DNA of 64,000 nt from Actinophytocola sp963826035 (GTDB lineage: Bacteria > Actinomycetota > Actinomycetes > Mycobacteriales > Pseudonocardiaceae), in NCBI GenBank assembly GCA_963826035.1, contig CAWGVZ010000010.1, positions 620,001 through 684,000 on the forward strand. The letters run 5' to 3'. The notes beneath the pieces were generated by a model. It was given only the letters and a program-made list of their open reading frames with translations, was not told the origin of the DNA and did not search any database. Of this stretch, positions 50,087-57,635 are shown in pieces. The position numbers were made by a program, and so were the translations under genes. Each line of letters starts with the position of its first letter. The first letter of the stretch is position 1.

Positions 50087-50974
50087 TCACTTCACCCCGC
50101 CCGCGGTGAGCCCCGAGACGAGCTGCTTTTCGATCAACGCGAACAGCGCGACCACCGGCAGAATGCCGATGATCGACACGGCGAACACGTACTGCCACGA
50201 CGACTCATACTGCCCGAGGAACTTGGTCAACGCCACGGTGAGTGGCTGGTTGGTGTCCGTCGGCAACAGGATGAGGCTCGCGGCGAACTCGTTCCAGCAC
50301 GCGATGAACGTGAAGATGACGGCCGTGACGATGCCCGGCCACACGAGCGGCAGCATGATCCGCCGCATCGACTGGGTGCGGGAGCAGCCGTCGAGCCAGG
50401 CGGCCTCCTCGATCTCCTTCGGCACGGTGGCGAAGAAGCTGTGCATGATCCACACGGCGAACGACAGGTTGAACGCCGCGTTCACCAGGATCATGGCGAG
50501 CCAGGTGTCGTTGATGTCCAGCTCCACGAACTCACGGAACAGCCCGGATGCCAGCACGGTCGGCTGGAGCATCTGCGTGATCAGCACGAGCAGCAGGAAC
50601 GGGATCTTCAGCCGGAAGTTGTGCCGCGCCGTGTAGTAGGCGGCCGGCAACGCGGCGAGGAGCGCGAGCACCGTGCCGCCGAGCGAGATCATCACGGTGG
50701 ACAGCAGGTTCGCCGCGAGCGGCGTCTCCGGCGTGTCCCACATGTTCAGGAAGTTGCTGGGCTCCCAGTTCTCCGGCAGGTAGGTGGCCGGCACCCGGAG
50801 GATCTCCGGGCGGGTCTTGAACGCGCCGATCAGCATGATCAGGTACGGGAACAGGAAGATCAGCGCCACGATGACGCCGACGATCGTCAGCCCCCACCGC
50901 TTGCGCTCGCGCTTCACCGGCCGGTCGACCTCGGGGGTCGACGTCGTGACCGGACGATCCATGACGGTGCTCAT
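50087..50974 (-). CDS. Sugar ABC transporter permease, MalG-like
   Basis: A 295-residue permease with six helices; the EAA loop EEAAWLDGCSRTQSMRRIML contacts the ATPase. Its N-terminal tail is Thr/Val/Arg-rich. ATG at 50974, 2 bp after the MalF-like gene stop, giving translational coupling. Works with the adjacent MalF-like permease as a heterodimer. Confidence 0.92.
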   Translation of the reverse strand: MSTVMDRPVTTSTPEVDRPVKRERKRWGLTIVGVIVALIFLFPYLIMLIGAFKTRPEILRVPATYLPENWEPSNFLNMWDTPETPLAANLLSTVMISLGGTVLALLAALPAAYYTARHNFRLKIPFLLLVLITQMLQPTVLASGLFREFVELDINDTWLAMILVNAAFNLSFAVWIMHSFFATVPKEIEEAAWLDGCSRTQSMRRIMLPLVWPGIVTAVIFTFIACWNEFAASLILLPTDTNQPLTVALTKFLGQYESSWQYVFAVSIIGILPVVALFALIEKQLVSGLTAGGVK

Positions 50975-50976
50975 GT

Positions 50977-51912
50977 TCAGCTCTCCCGCATCGGGCGCAC
51001 GACGCGCAGGTAGATGCCGATCACCACGATGATCACCACGAAGTTCAGCACGCTCAGCGCGCTGGCCGTGTCGATCTGCCGGTCCGCCTGAATGATCTTG
51101 AACATCAGGCTGGTGGTGGTGTCCGCGTCGTAACCGGGAACGCTGCCGGTCATGGTCTTCAGGATGGGCAGCGAGTTGAACACGTTGATGACGTTGATGA
51201 TCGTGGCCACGGCGAGCGCGCCCCGCAGCATGGGGAACACCACCTGCCAGTAGGTCTGCACCCGGCTGGCACCGTCGATCTGGGCGGCCTCCAGCACGTC
51301 GTCCGGCACCGTCTGCAGCCCGGCGAGGATGACGAACGTGGTGAACGGCACCGACACGAACACCGCGACGGCCAGCGCGGACAGGAACGCGGACGTCGCG
51401 CTCTTCAGGAAGCCGTACGGCTCGTCGAGGAGGCCGACGTCGGTGAGGAGCCGGTTGATGATGCCGTAGAACGGGTCGAGCCCGTACACGAAGATCGTCG
51501 AGGTCATCACGACCGACGCCGCCCACGGCACGATGATCACCAGGCGCAGGACCTTACGGCCGGGAAAGCGCTTGTTCAGGAACTGGGCGAGCACCAGGCC
51601 GAACCCGATGCTGAGCACGACCGCCCCGACCGTCCAGACGGCCGTGTTGAGCAGCACCCGGGGCAGGTGGTCGAGTTCGAACACCCGGATGTAGTTCTCC
51701 CACCCGGCCCAGCCGCGATCGGTGGCGAACCGGGACAGGTCCCGGAACGACGTGTAGATCATGTAACCGATCGGGAACAGGACCACGCCGCCGATCAGGA
51801 TCAGCGACGGGGCCAGCCACGGCAGCGCCTGCAAGGTCGTCTGCCGCCGAGCCTGCCGTTTCAGCGACTTGTTCGTCCGCCGCGGCGCACGTTCGGCGAT
51901 CGGTGTTGCCAC
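50977..51912 (-). CDS. Sugar ABC transporter permease, MalF-like
   Basis: A 311-residue permease with six helices. The EAA loop is LEAAQIDGASRVQTYWQVVFPML. The GTG at 51912 has AGGAGG upstream; the open frame before it is Pro/Gly-rich and not part of the family. It lies 66 bp after the binding-protein gene. Confidence 0.92.
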   Translation of the reverse strand: MATPIAERAPRRTNKSLKRQARRQTTLQALPWLAPSLILIGGVVLFPIGYMIYTSFRDLSRFATDRGWAGWENYIRVFELDHLPRVLLNTAVWTVGAVVLSIGFGLVLAQFLNKRFPGRKVLRLVIIVPWAASVVMTSTIFVYGLDPFYGIINRLLTDVGLLDEPYGFLKSATSAFLSALAVAVFVSVPFTTFVILAGLQTVPDDVLEAAQIDGASRVQTYWQVVFPMLRGALAVATIINVINVFNSLPILKTMTGSVPGYDADTTTSLMFKIIQADRQIDTASALSVLNFVVIIVVIGIYLRVVRPMRES

Positions 51913-51978
51913 GCCTGGATGTCCTCCTGGTTGAGCCCCCGGTTCCGGCCCGGGCGGACCGGAACCGGGGAACACGCG

Positions 51979-53220
51979 TCAGCCGGTTTCGTCGGCCTTT
52001 GCCTGGATCTCACTGAGTACCTGGTCGACCGGCTTGTCCTGGATCTGGCCGACCAGCGTCTTGAACGCACCGGCGGTCGAGGCCCACGCCGGGTTGGTGC
52101 CCGGGTAGAACTTCGCGTCCGGCAGCGCCTCGAGGAAGGTCTGCAGCTCCGGCTTGTCGGCGACCGCCTCAGCGCCCGACTGGGTGGCCGGGATGAAGCC
52201 CTCGTTGTCGTTGAACTTGACGTAGTTCTCCTGCTGGTAGAAGAAGTCGAGGAACGCCGAGATGGCTTCCTGCTTGTCCTCGCCCTTGTCGAAGCCGACG
52301 AAGTAGTCCGCGACGCCCAGCGTCACGGGCTCACCGTCCTTGGTCGGCGACGGCGCGATCTTCCAGTTCAGGTCGGGGTTCTTCTCGGTGATGGTGCTGA
52401 CGACCGGCGGCAGGCCCTGGATCATGCCGATCTTGCCCTGGATGAAGACCTCGATCAGCGGTGTGCGGTCGGTGGAACCCGGGTTGTCCTGGGTGACACC
52501 GGCGTCGATCATCGACTTCATGAACGTCAGGGCCTCGGCGGCCTCCGGCGTGTCGATGGTCATCTTGCCGTCCTTCTCCCAGGACGCGCCGGCGCCATAG
52601 GCGAAGATCGAGGCCTCGGCCGGCGCCTCCTCGGGGCCGAGCGGCATGCCGTAGCCGTTGATGTCGCCGCCGAGCGCGGAGATCTTCGTGGCCGCGTCGA
52701 GCAGCTCGGTCCACGTGGTCGGCGGGGCGGTGATGCCGGCCTGGTCGAACAGGTCCTGGTTGTAGAAGAGGGCCCGCGTGGAGGCGACCGTCGGCAGCCC
52801 GTAGGCCTTGCCGTCGATCAGCGCGCTGTCGACGAAGGTCTTGTTGATGTCGGCCAAGGTCTCGGGGGAGACAATCTCCTCGGCCGGGTAGAGCAGGTCA
52901 TCGCTGGCGTACGCGGGGGCGGTCGCGTCGAGCTCCAGGATGTCGGGAGCCCGCTCGTTCGCGATCTTGGTGTCGACCACCGTGTAGATGTCTTTCCAGC
53001 TCTGGGTCTCGAGCGTGACCTTGATGTCCGAGTTCTCCGCCTCGAACGCCGTGATCAGCTCCTCCCAGTACGCCTTGGTCTTGTCGCCGTAGACCGGGAC
53101 CAGCAGCTCCAGCGTGGTGCTGCCGCCGTCCCCGCCGCCGTCGCCCGAGTCGCTGCCGCAGGCCGCGAGCCCGAGCGCCGCCGTGGTCGTGACCGCGACG
53201 GCCGTGATGACGCGCCTCAA
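51979..53220 (-). CDS. Sugar ABC transporter substrate-binding lipoprotein
   Basis: A 413-residue family 1 solute-binding protein anchored by the lipobox LAAC (Cys21), followed by a Gly/Asp/Ser linker. Solute-binding signatures AYGLPTVASTRALFYNQDLFD and GKIGMIQGLPPV are seen. The TTG start at 53220 is 5 bases after GGAGGA. It heads the transport operon, and a DasR/NagR-like operator lies ~70 bases upstream, pointing to N-acetylglucosamine, chitobiose or another amino sugar. In M. tuberculosis the equivalent place holds ugpB; the sugar is therefore not settled. Confidence 0.9.
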   Translation of the reverse strand: MRRVITAVAVTTTAALGLAACGSDSGDGGGDGGSTTLELLVPVYGDKTKAYWEELITAFEAENSDIKVTLETQSWKDIYTVVDTKIANERAPDILELDATAPAYASDDLLYPAEEIVSPETLADINKTFVDSALIDGKAYGLPTVASTRALFYNQDLFDQAGITAPPTTWTELLDAATKISALGGDINGYGMPLGPEEAPAEASIFAYGAGASWEKDGKMTIDTPEAAEALTFMKSMIDAGVTQDNPGSTDRTPLIEVFIQGKIGMIQGLPPVVSTITEKNPDLNWKIAPSPTKDGEPVTLGVADYFVGFDKGEDKQEAISAFLDFFYQQENYVKFNDNEGFIPATQSGAEAVADKPELQTFLEALPDAKFYPGTNPAWASTAGAFKTLVGQIQDKPVDQVLSEIQAKADETG

Positions 53221-53289
53221 GTTGTCCTCCGTTTCCGCCGGGCCGAACCGCTCGGCTGCTCCGCGGCGGCCTGCCGGCCCGTCGCGGCG

Positions 53290-53305
53290 ATTGGTTTATA
53301 CCACT
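53290..53305 (-). promoter_or_regulatory. DasR/NagR (GntR-HutC family) operator-like site
   Basis: On the minus strand the site reads AGTGGTATAAACCAAT, a dyad of TGGT and ACCA spaced as in DasR and NagR operators (consensus core TGGTnTAnACCA). Its TATAAA could also be the -10 of the operon promoter, so a bound repressor would block transcription. Confidence 0.68.
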
Positions 53306-53333
53306 TGTTCACCAACATGCCGCTCATCGTGGC

Positions 53334-54362
53334 TCAACTGGTTACAAGCAGGACAGGATTTCGCAACGCGTCGCGCAGCGTGTCCAGGATTTTCGACTTG
53401 GTTCCTTCGGTGGTGAACCCGGCGGCCAGCCGGTGTCCCCCGCCGCCGACGACCGCCGCGACGGCGCGGACGTCCACCTTGCCAACCGCCCGCAGCGAGC
53501 CGGCCCACCGGTCGGGCCCGATCTCCTTGAGTACCAACGCGACCTCGGCCTCGGCCGTGGTGCGCACGATATCCACCACGGACTCCACCTCCTCGAGCCG
53601 CACACCCTCCATGTCGGACAGGTGGACGGCCGTGTGGACGAACCCGTGCCCGCCGGCCGCGTCCGGTTCGAAGACCGCGCGACCGAGGACACGAGCGAGG
53701 AACGGTAGCCAGGCGACCGGGTGGGTGTCCATCAGCTCACGCGCCGTGACCGACGGGTCGACCCCGGCCTCGATGAGGCGCGCGGCCGTGCGGTGGGTGG
53801 CGGGCGTGGCGCGGCGGAACGAACTGGTGTCGGTGACGAGGCCGGCGTAGAGACAGCGGGCGATGTCGGCGTCGAGTTCGACGCCCATCGCGTCGAGCAC
53901 GGCGAGCACGAGGACGGCCGTGGCCTCGGCCGTCTCGTCGACCAGGTGGTGGGTGCCGAACCGGTCGCCGGACACGTGGTGGTCGATGACCAGCACCGCT
54001 CCCCCGGCGGCGACCGTCGGTTCGAGCCGGTCGACCAGTGGCCCCAGCCGGCCCCGGCTGCCGGTGTCGCAGGCGACCAGGAGCCCGCTGACCTGGGGAA
54101 CCTCGGCGGCGGGCACGAGCAGGCCGGCCGTGTCGAGGCTGAGGAGCGAGGCCGGCACGTCGTCGGGCGCGCCGAAGGAGACCCGCACGTCCGCACCCCG
54201 CCGGTGTAACGCCAACCCGAGCGCGAGCGCGGAACCAAGCGCGTCGGCGTCGGGGTTGACGTGCGCGAGCAGGGTGACGTCGGAGGCGGCTGCGAGGAGT
54301 TCCGCCGCCGCGGCGAGATCCCGATCAAGCGGCGCTGTCGGCACCCGCACAGCCTCACGCAC
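53334..54362 (-). CDS. nrnA: DHH/DHHA1 phosphoesterase, NrnA-like
   Basis: A 342-residue bifunctional oligoribonuclease/pAp phosphatase; related actinobacterial enzymes also act on cyclic dinucleotides. Motifs are LAHVNPDADALGSALAL, ACDTGSRGRLG, IDHHVSGD (the DHH motif) and the C-terminal DHHA1 GGGGHRLAAGF. GTG at 54362, 54350 or 54344 may start it; I use the longest plausible. The frame is open further upstream but runs into the repeat array. In mycobacteria it follows rbfA directly; here 2.4 kb intervenes. Confidence 0.88.
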   Translation of the reverse strand: MREAVRVPTAPLDRDLAAAAELLAAASDVTLLAHVNPDADALGSALALGLALHRRGADVRVSFGAPDDVPASLLSLDTAGLLVPAAEVPQVSGLLVACDTGSRGRLGPLVDRLEPTVAAGGAVLVIDHHVSGDRFGTHHLVDETAEATAVLVLAVLDAMGVELDADIARCLYAGLVTDTSSFRRATPATHRTAARLIEAGVDPSVTARELMDTHPVAWLPFLARVLGRAVFEPDAAGGHGFVHTAVHLSDMEGVRLEEVESVVDIVRTTAEAEVALVLKEIGPDRWAGSLRAVGKVDVRAVAAVVGGGGHRLAAGFTTEGTKSKILDTLRDALRNPVLLVTS

Positions 54363-54420
54363 CTGACCGGCGACGTCCAGTGATGGTGTCCGACCTGTGA
54401 CCCGCCCAGCCGACAACCCC

Positions 54421-54674
54421 GCGAGTCCCACGTTCAGAACAGGCGAGTCCCACGTTCGCCACCGGCGAGTCCCACACCCAGACTCGGCGAGTCCCACGTT
54501 GAACACCCGCGAGTCCCGCTTTGGGAACACTCGAGTTGGCGGTTCGTGAACCCCGGCACGCGGTCACGAACCGCCAGCTCGCGTGTCGCGAAGGGGAGAC
54601 TCGCGGGGTTCGAATGTGGGACTCGCGTGTTCTGAACGTGGGACTCGCGTGTTCTGAACGTGGGACTCGCCGGG
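54421..54674. repeat. 22-bp opposed repeat array (family B)
   Basis: Left arm: units at 54421, 54443, 54465, 54487 and 54509 (GCGAGTCCCACGTTC type, each with a different tail). Centre: GAGTTGGCGGTTCGTGA paired with TCACGAACCGCCAGCTC, the same hairpin as in the array at 45891 with compensating changes at its tip. Right arm: opposed TTCGAATGTGGGACTCGCG and two TTCTGAACGTGGGACTCGC units ending at the esterase stop. Confidence 0.93.
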
Positions 54675-55442
54675 TTAGGTGGCGCGTTTGCCCAGGTAGG
54701 CGATGATTTCTGGCAGCTCGCGCAGCCAGTAGACCGAGTCGTGAGCGCCGGCTTCCAGAGCCGTGAACTCGGGCCCGGCCACCTCCACGAAACGCCGGGC
54801 CGCGTCGATGAACGGGTCCTCCGTCCCGCACCACACGCCCAGCCGCGCGTCCCGCGGCGGGTGCCGCAGCGGATCGGTCTCCGCCCAGGACGACTCGTCC
54901 GCGAAGGCGTTCCTCGACTCCGCCTCCGGCCAGCTGCCGAACAGCGCCGGGCTCACGGCCGCCACCGTCAGCCCCGGCACCGCCCGCGCGTAGTTCAGCG
55001 CACCGTAGGCCCCCATGGAGATGCCGAACGCGCCGAACGGCTCGGGAACCAGCCCACGTTCGGACAACCAGCCCGGCAGCTCCTCGGTCAGCATCCGCTG
55101 CGGATCGTCGGTCGCGTCGCGCGGGACCCAGTACGAGTCGCCGCCGTCCAGCGACACCATGGCGAACGACGTCAGCAGGTCCGGCACCCCCAGCTGGATC
55201 GGCAGGTACGCGTCGGTGCCCCGGCCGTGCAGCATCACGCACACCGGCAGTTCCCCGGTCTTCGGACGCATGACCGCCAGCGTCACCTCCCGGCCGCGCG
55301 CCGCCGACCACACCCGTTCCACGTTCACCGGACGGTTCGGCACCGAGTCGGTCACGGTCGGCGCCGGCAGTGGCGGCGGGGCCTGCGAGCAGCCGGCCAG
55401 CGCCAGGAGGCCGACACTCCGCAGCAGCTCTCGTCGCCTCAT
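54675..55442 (-). CDS. Tat/lipobox esterase, alpha/beta hydrolase
   Basis: A 255-residue exported esterase of the esterase D/antigen-85-like fold. The N-terminus combines RRRELLRSVG (twin-arginine) with the lipobox LAGC (Cys18), so a lipid-anchored Tat substrate is likely. The nucleophile elbow is GISMG (Ser142), and the triad completes with EDPF and GAHD. Substrate unknown. It is divergent from a MarR gene, with a perfect palindrome in the 51-bp gap. Confidence 0.87.
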   Translation of the reverse strand: MRRRELLRSVGLLALAGCSQAPPPLPAPTVTDSVPNRPVNVERVWSAARGREVTLAVMRPKTGELPVCVMLHGRGTDAYLPIQLGVPDLLTSFAMVSLDGGDSYWVPRDATDDPQRMLTEELPGWLSERGLVPEPFGAFGISMGAYGALNYARAVPGLTVAAVSPALFGSWPEAESRNAFADESSWAETDPLRHPPRDARLGVWCGTEDPFIDAARRFVEVAGPEFTALEAGAHDSVYWLRELPEIIAYLGKRAT

Positions 55443-55455
55443 ACTTCACAGTATC

Positions 55456-55477
55456 TTTTGACAGGTACCTGTCAAAA
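55456..55477. promoter_or_regulatory. Perfect 22-bp palindromic operator (MarR)
   Basis: Two 11-base arms TTTTGACAGGT meet without spacer. Each arm contains a TTGACA -35 element facing its own gene, so a MarR dimer here would shut both the esterase and the marR operon. Confidence 0.85.
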
Positions 55478-55493
55478 TGGCACGGTCAGCGCC

Positions 55494-55943
55494 ATGGACG
55501 GTCTGAACAACCACGGCTGGGAGTTCTCCGAGCTGCTGATCGAGGTCTTCCGGGTCAACGGCCTGCTACTAGCGGCCGGCGACGAGCTCGCCGCACCCTC
55601 CGGCCTCACCAGCGCCCGGTGGCAGGTGCTCGGCGTGGTCGACCACGCACCGACCACGGTCGCCCAGGTGGCCAGGATCATGGGCCTGACCAGGCAGAGC
55701 GTCCAGCAGACGGCCGACGCGCTGGCTCGGGACCGCATGATCGAGTACCGCGACAACCCCCGGCACCGCCGCGCGAAGCTCCTCGAGCTCACCGATCGCG
55801 GCCGCACCGCGCTGCGGGCGGTCGAGGAGCGGCAGGCGGAATGGGCGAACGCCATCGGCGAGCGGCTTCCCCTGCCCGAACTGCGCACGACCACCGGCAC
55901 GCTACGCGACCTCGGCGACCTGCTCGCCGGCAAGGAGGACTGA
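55494..55943 (+). CDS. MarR family transcriptional regulator
   Basis: A 149-residue winged-helix regulator: SARWQVLGVVDHAPTTVAQV, GLTRQSVQQTADALARDRMI (recognition helix) and the wing EYRDNPRHRRAKLLELT. ATG at 55494, 17 bases after the palindrome. Its TGA overlaps the ATG of the VOC gene. Probable target: its own operon and the divergent esterase. Confidence 0.92.
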   Translation: MDGLNNHGWEFSELLIEVFRVNGLLLAAGDELAAPSGLTSARWQVLGVVDHAPTTVAQVARIMGLTRQSVQQTADALARDRMIEYRDNPRHRRAKLLELTDRGRTALRAVEERQAEWANAIGERLPLPELRTTTGTLRDLGDLLAGKED

Positions 55944-56647
55944 TGTCCGGAGAGATCACCACCCCGGCGCTCCCCTGCGTGTCCATCGACGTGATGCGCA
56001 CCTTCTACGAGGCACTCGGCTTCCGGAAGACCTACTACCAGACGAAACCCAACCCCTACCTCGCCATGCGCCGCGGGGACATGGAGCTGCACTTCTTCGG
56101 CATGGACGGCTTCAAGCCCGAGGAGTCCTACAGCACCTGCATAATCCAGGTACCCGACACGGGCGAGCTGCACGCGTCCTTCGCCGACGGACTGCGCGCC
56201 GCGTACGGGAAGGTGCCGCTGGCGGGCATCCCCCGCATGACCCGCCCCCGGCGGCGCAAGAACGTCGGCAACCTGGCGGGCTTCACGGTGATCGACCCCG
56301 GCGGCAACTGGATCCGGTTCTTCCCAGCGGGTCCCGCGCAGGAGTCGACGGCCCAGAGCAAACTCGCCATCGCCGTGGAGAACGCGGTGGTGCAGGCCGA
56401 CAGCCACGGCGATGCCGCACAGGCCGCCAAGATCCTCGACGGAGCACTCCGGCGCGCCACGGACGCCGAGCCGGTGACGCTGGTCGAGGCACTCGCCTAC
56501 CGCGCCGAGCTGGCCATGACCCTCGAGGACCCGGAACACGCGGCCGAAGTACTGGCGCGGCTGGCCGAGGTCGAGCTGTCCACCGAAGACCGTGCCCGAG
56601 CGGCCGACGCCCTCACCGCCGCCGAGGAACTACGTACCACCCGCTAA
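55943..56647 (+). CDS. VOC/glyoxalase-like protein with C-terminal helical repeat
   Basis: A 234-residue protein. Residues 1-130 form a VOC (glyoxalase/bleomycin-resistance) fold: LPCVSIDVMRTFYEALGF, MELHFFGMDG and FTVIDPGGNWIRFF. Residues 140-234 are alpha-helical and TPR-like (AAQAAKILDGALRRA, AYRAELAMTL), an unusual addition. Bleomycin-type VOC proteins bind toxic compounds; here the MarR neighbour supports a role in drug or stress response. Translationally coupled to marR. Confidence 0.82.
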   Translation: MSGEITTPALPCVSIDVMRTFYEALGFRKTYYQTKPNPYLAMRRGDMELHFFGMDGFKPEESYSTCIIQVPDTGELHASFADGLRAAYGKVPLAGIPRMTRPRRRKNVGNLAGFTVIDPGGNWIRFFPAGPAQESTAQSKLAIAVENAVVQADSHGDAAQAAKILDGALRRATDAEPVTLVEALAYRAELAMTLEDPEHAAEVLARLAEVELSTEDRARAADALTAAEELRTTR

Positions 56648-56651
56648 ACCC

Positions 56652-56788
56652 GCGAGTCGTACCGTCTCGACAGCGAGTCGTACCGTCTCGGACACGGCAC
56701 GACGCCGGCAACGTACGACTCGGCGTCCGTTCGGTACGACTCGCTGTCCGTTCGGTACGACTCGCTGTCGAAAGCGTACGACTCGCGG
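56652..56788. repeat. 21-bp opposed repeat array (family C)
   Basis: Left arm: units at 56652 and 56673 (GCGAGTCGTACCGTCTCG). Right arm: opposed GTACGACTCG units at 56713, 56734, 56755 and 56776, exactly 21 bp apart. It spans the convergent gap from the VOC stop to the rbfA stop. Two boxes of this family are also in the centre of the array at 11519-11712. Confidence 0.92.
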
Positions 56789-57235
56789 TTAGTCGTCTTC
56801 GGGGTCGCGGGGGGCGCGGTACGGGTCGGGGTCGCCGGCCGGCTTGGCACCGTTGGCCAGCCGCGCGACCTCCTCGTCGGCCGCCTGGGCGCGAGCCAGC
56901 AGGTCCTCGATGTGCTTTGCGTCCTCGGGCACCGTGTCGGCCTGGAAGGTGAGGGTCGGCGTGAACCGGACCCCCGTCCCGGCCCCGACCCGCGAGCGCA
57001 GCACGCCCTTCGCGGACTCCAGCGCCTGCGCCACACCCTGGAAGTCCGGCGCGGCGTCGAGCTTGTCGCCCAGCGCGGTGTAGTACACGGTCGCGTCGTG
57101 GAGGTCGGCCGTGATCTTCACATCGGTGATCGTGACCCGTGCCAGGCGCGGGTCCTTCACCTCGTGCTCCAGCGCGGAAGCCACGATCTGCGCGATGCGC
57201 TTGGCGAGCTTGCGGGCGCGTGGTGCGTCAGCCAC
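56789..57235 (-). CDS. rbfA: 30S ribosome-binding factor A
   Basis: A 148-residue KH-fold factor for late 16S rRNA processing. ARKLAKRIAQIVASALEHEV and DPRLARVTITDVKITADLHDA are diagnostic, followed by VRFTPTLTFQADT. The acidic tail is Ala/Asp/Glu/Pro-rich. It lies 29 bp from the DUF503 gene in the conserved infB-DUF503-rbfA order. Confidence 0.95.
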   Translation of the reverse strand: MADAPRARKLAKRIAQIVASALEHEVKDPRLARVTITDVKITADLHDATVYYTALGDKLDAAPDFQGVAQALESAKGVLRSRVGAGTGVRFTPTLTFQADTVPEDAKHIEDLLARAQAADEEVARLANGAKPAGDPDPYRAPRDPEDD

Positions 57236-57264
57236 GACGGTTCACTCCTCAGTCAACGAGAAAA

Positions 57265-57558
57265 CTAGTCCTCAGGGCCCAGCCAACGCCGGCGCGCCGA
57301 CAGCAGCTCCAACTCGGGCCGCCCGGCCACCAACCGCTCACACGAGTCGAGCACATCGTCCACATGGGACGCGTCGGCCGCCACGATAGCCACACCGATC
57401 AGCGAGCGTCGGTGCTTGTCCAGATGCCCGGCCTCGGCGACCGTCACCTCGAACCGCTTGCGCAGCTCGGCGATCACCGGTCGCACGGCGGATCGCTTTT
57501 CCTTCAAGGAACGGATGTCGCCGAGCAACACGTCCAGCTCGAGAGCCCCCACGTACAA
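57265..57558 (-). CDS. ylxP: DUF503 (YlxP-like) protein
   Basis: A 97-residue ferredoxin-like protein of unknown function always found beside infB and rbfA. SLKEKRSAVRPVIAELRKRF and the VAEAGHLDKHRRSLIGVAIV block are typical. The TTG at 57558 follows AAGGA at 7 bases and is preferred to the GTG two codons later. Confidence 0.9.
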   Translation of the reverse strand: MYVGALELDVLLGDIRSLKEKRSAVRPVIAELRKRFEVTVAEAGHLDKHRRSLIGVAIVAADASHVDDVLDSCERLVAGRPELELLSARRRWLGPED

Positions 57559-57594
57559 CGGAAAGTCCTTCTAGGCAGTGTCATTCAAAAGAGG

Positions 57595-57628
57595 GGCCCG
57601 GTGCCACCACGTGGGGTGGCACCGGGCC
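57595..57628 (-). terminator. Intrinsic terminator after infB
   Basis: A 14-bp GGCCCGGTGCCACC stem with a short CACGTG-containing loop, 7 bases after the infB stop, followed by CTCTTTTG on the transcribed strand. Confidence 0.9.
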
Positions 57629-57635
57629 GACAACC

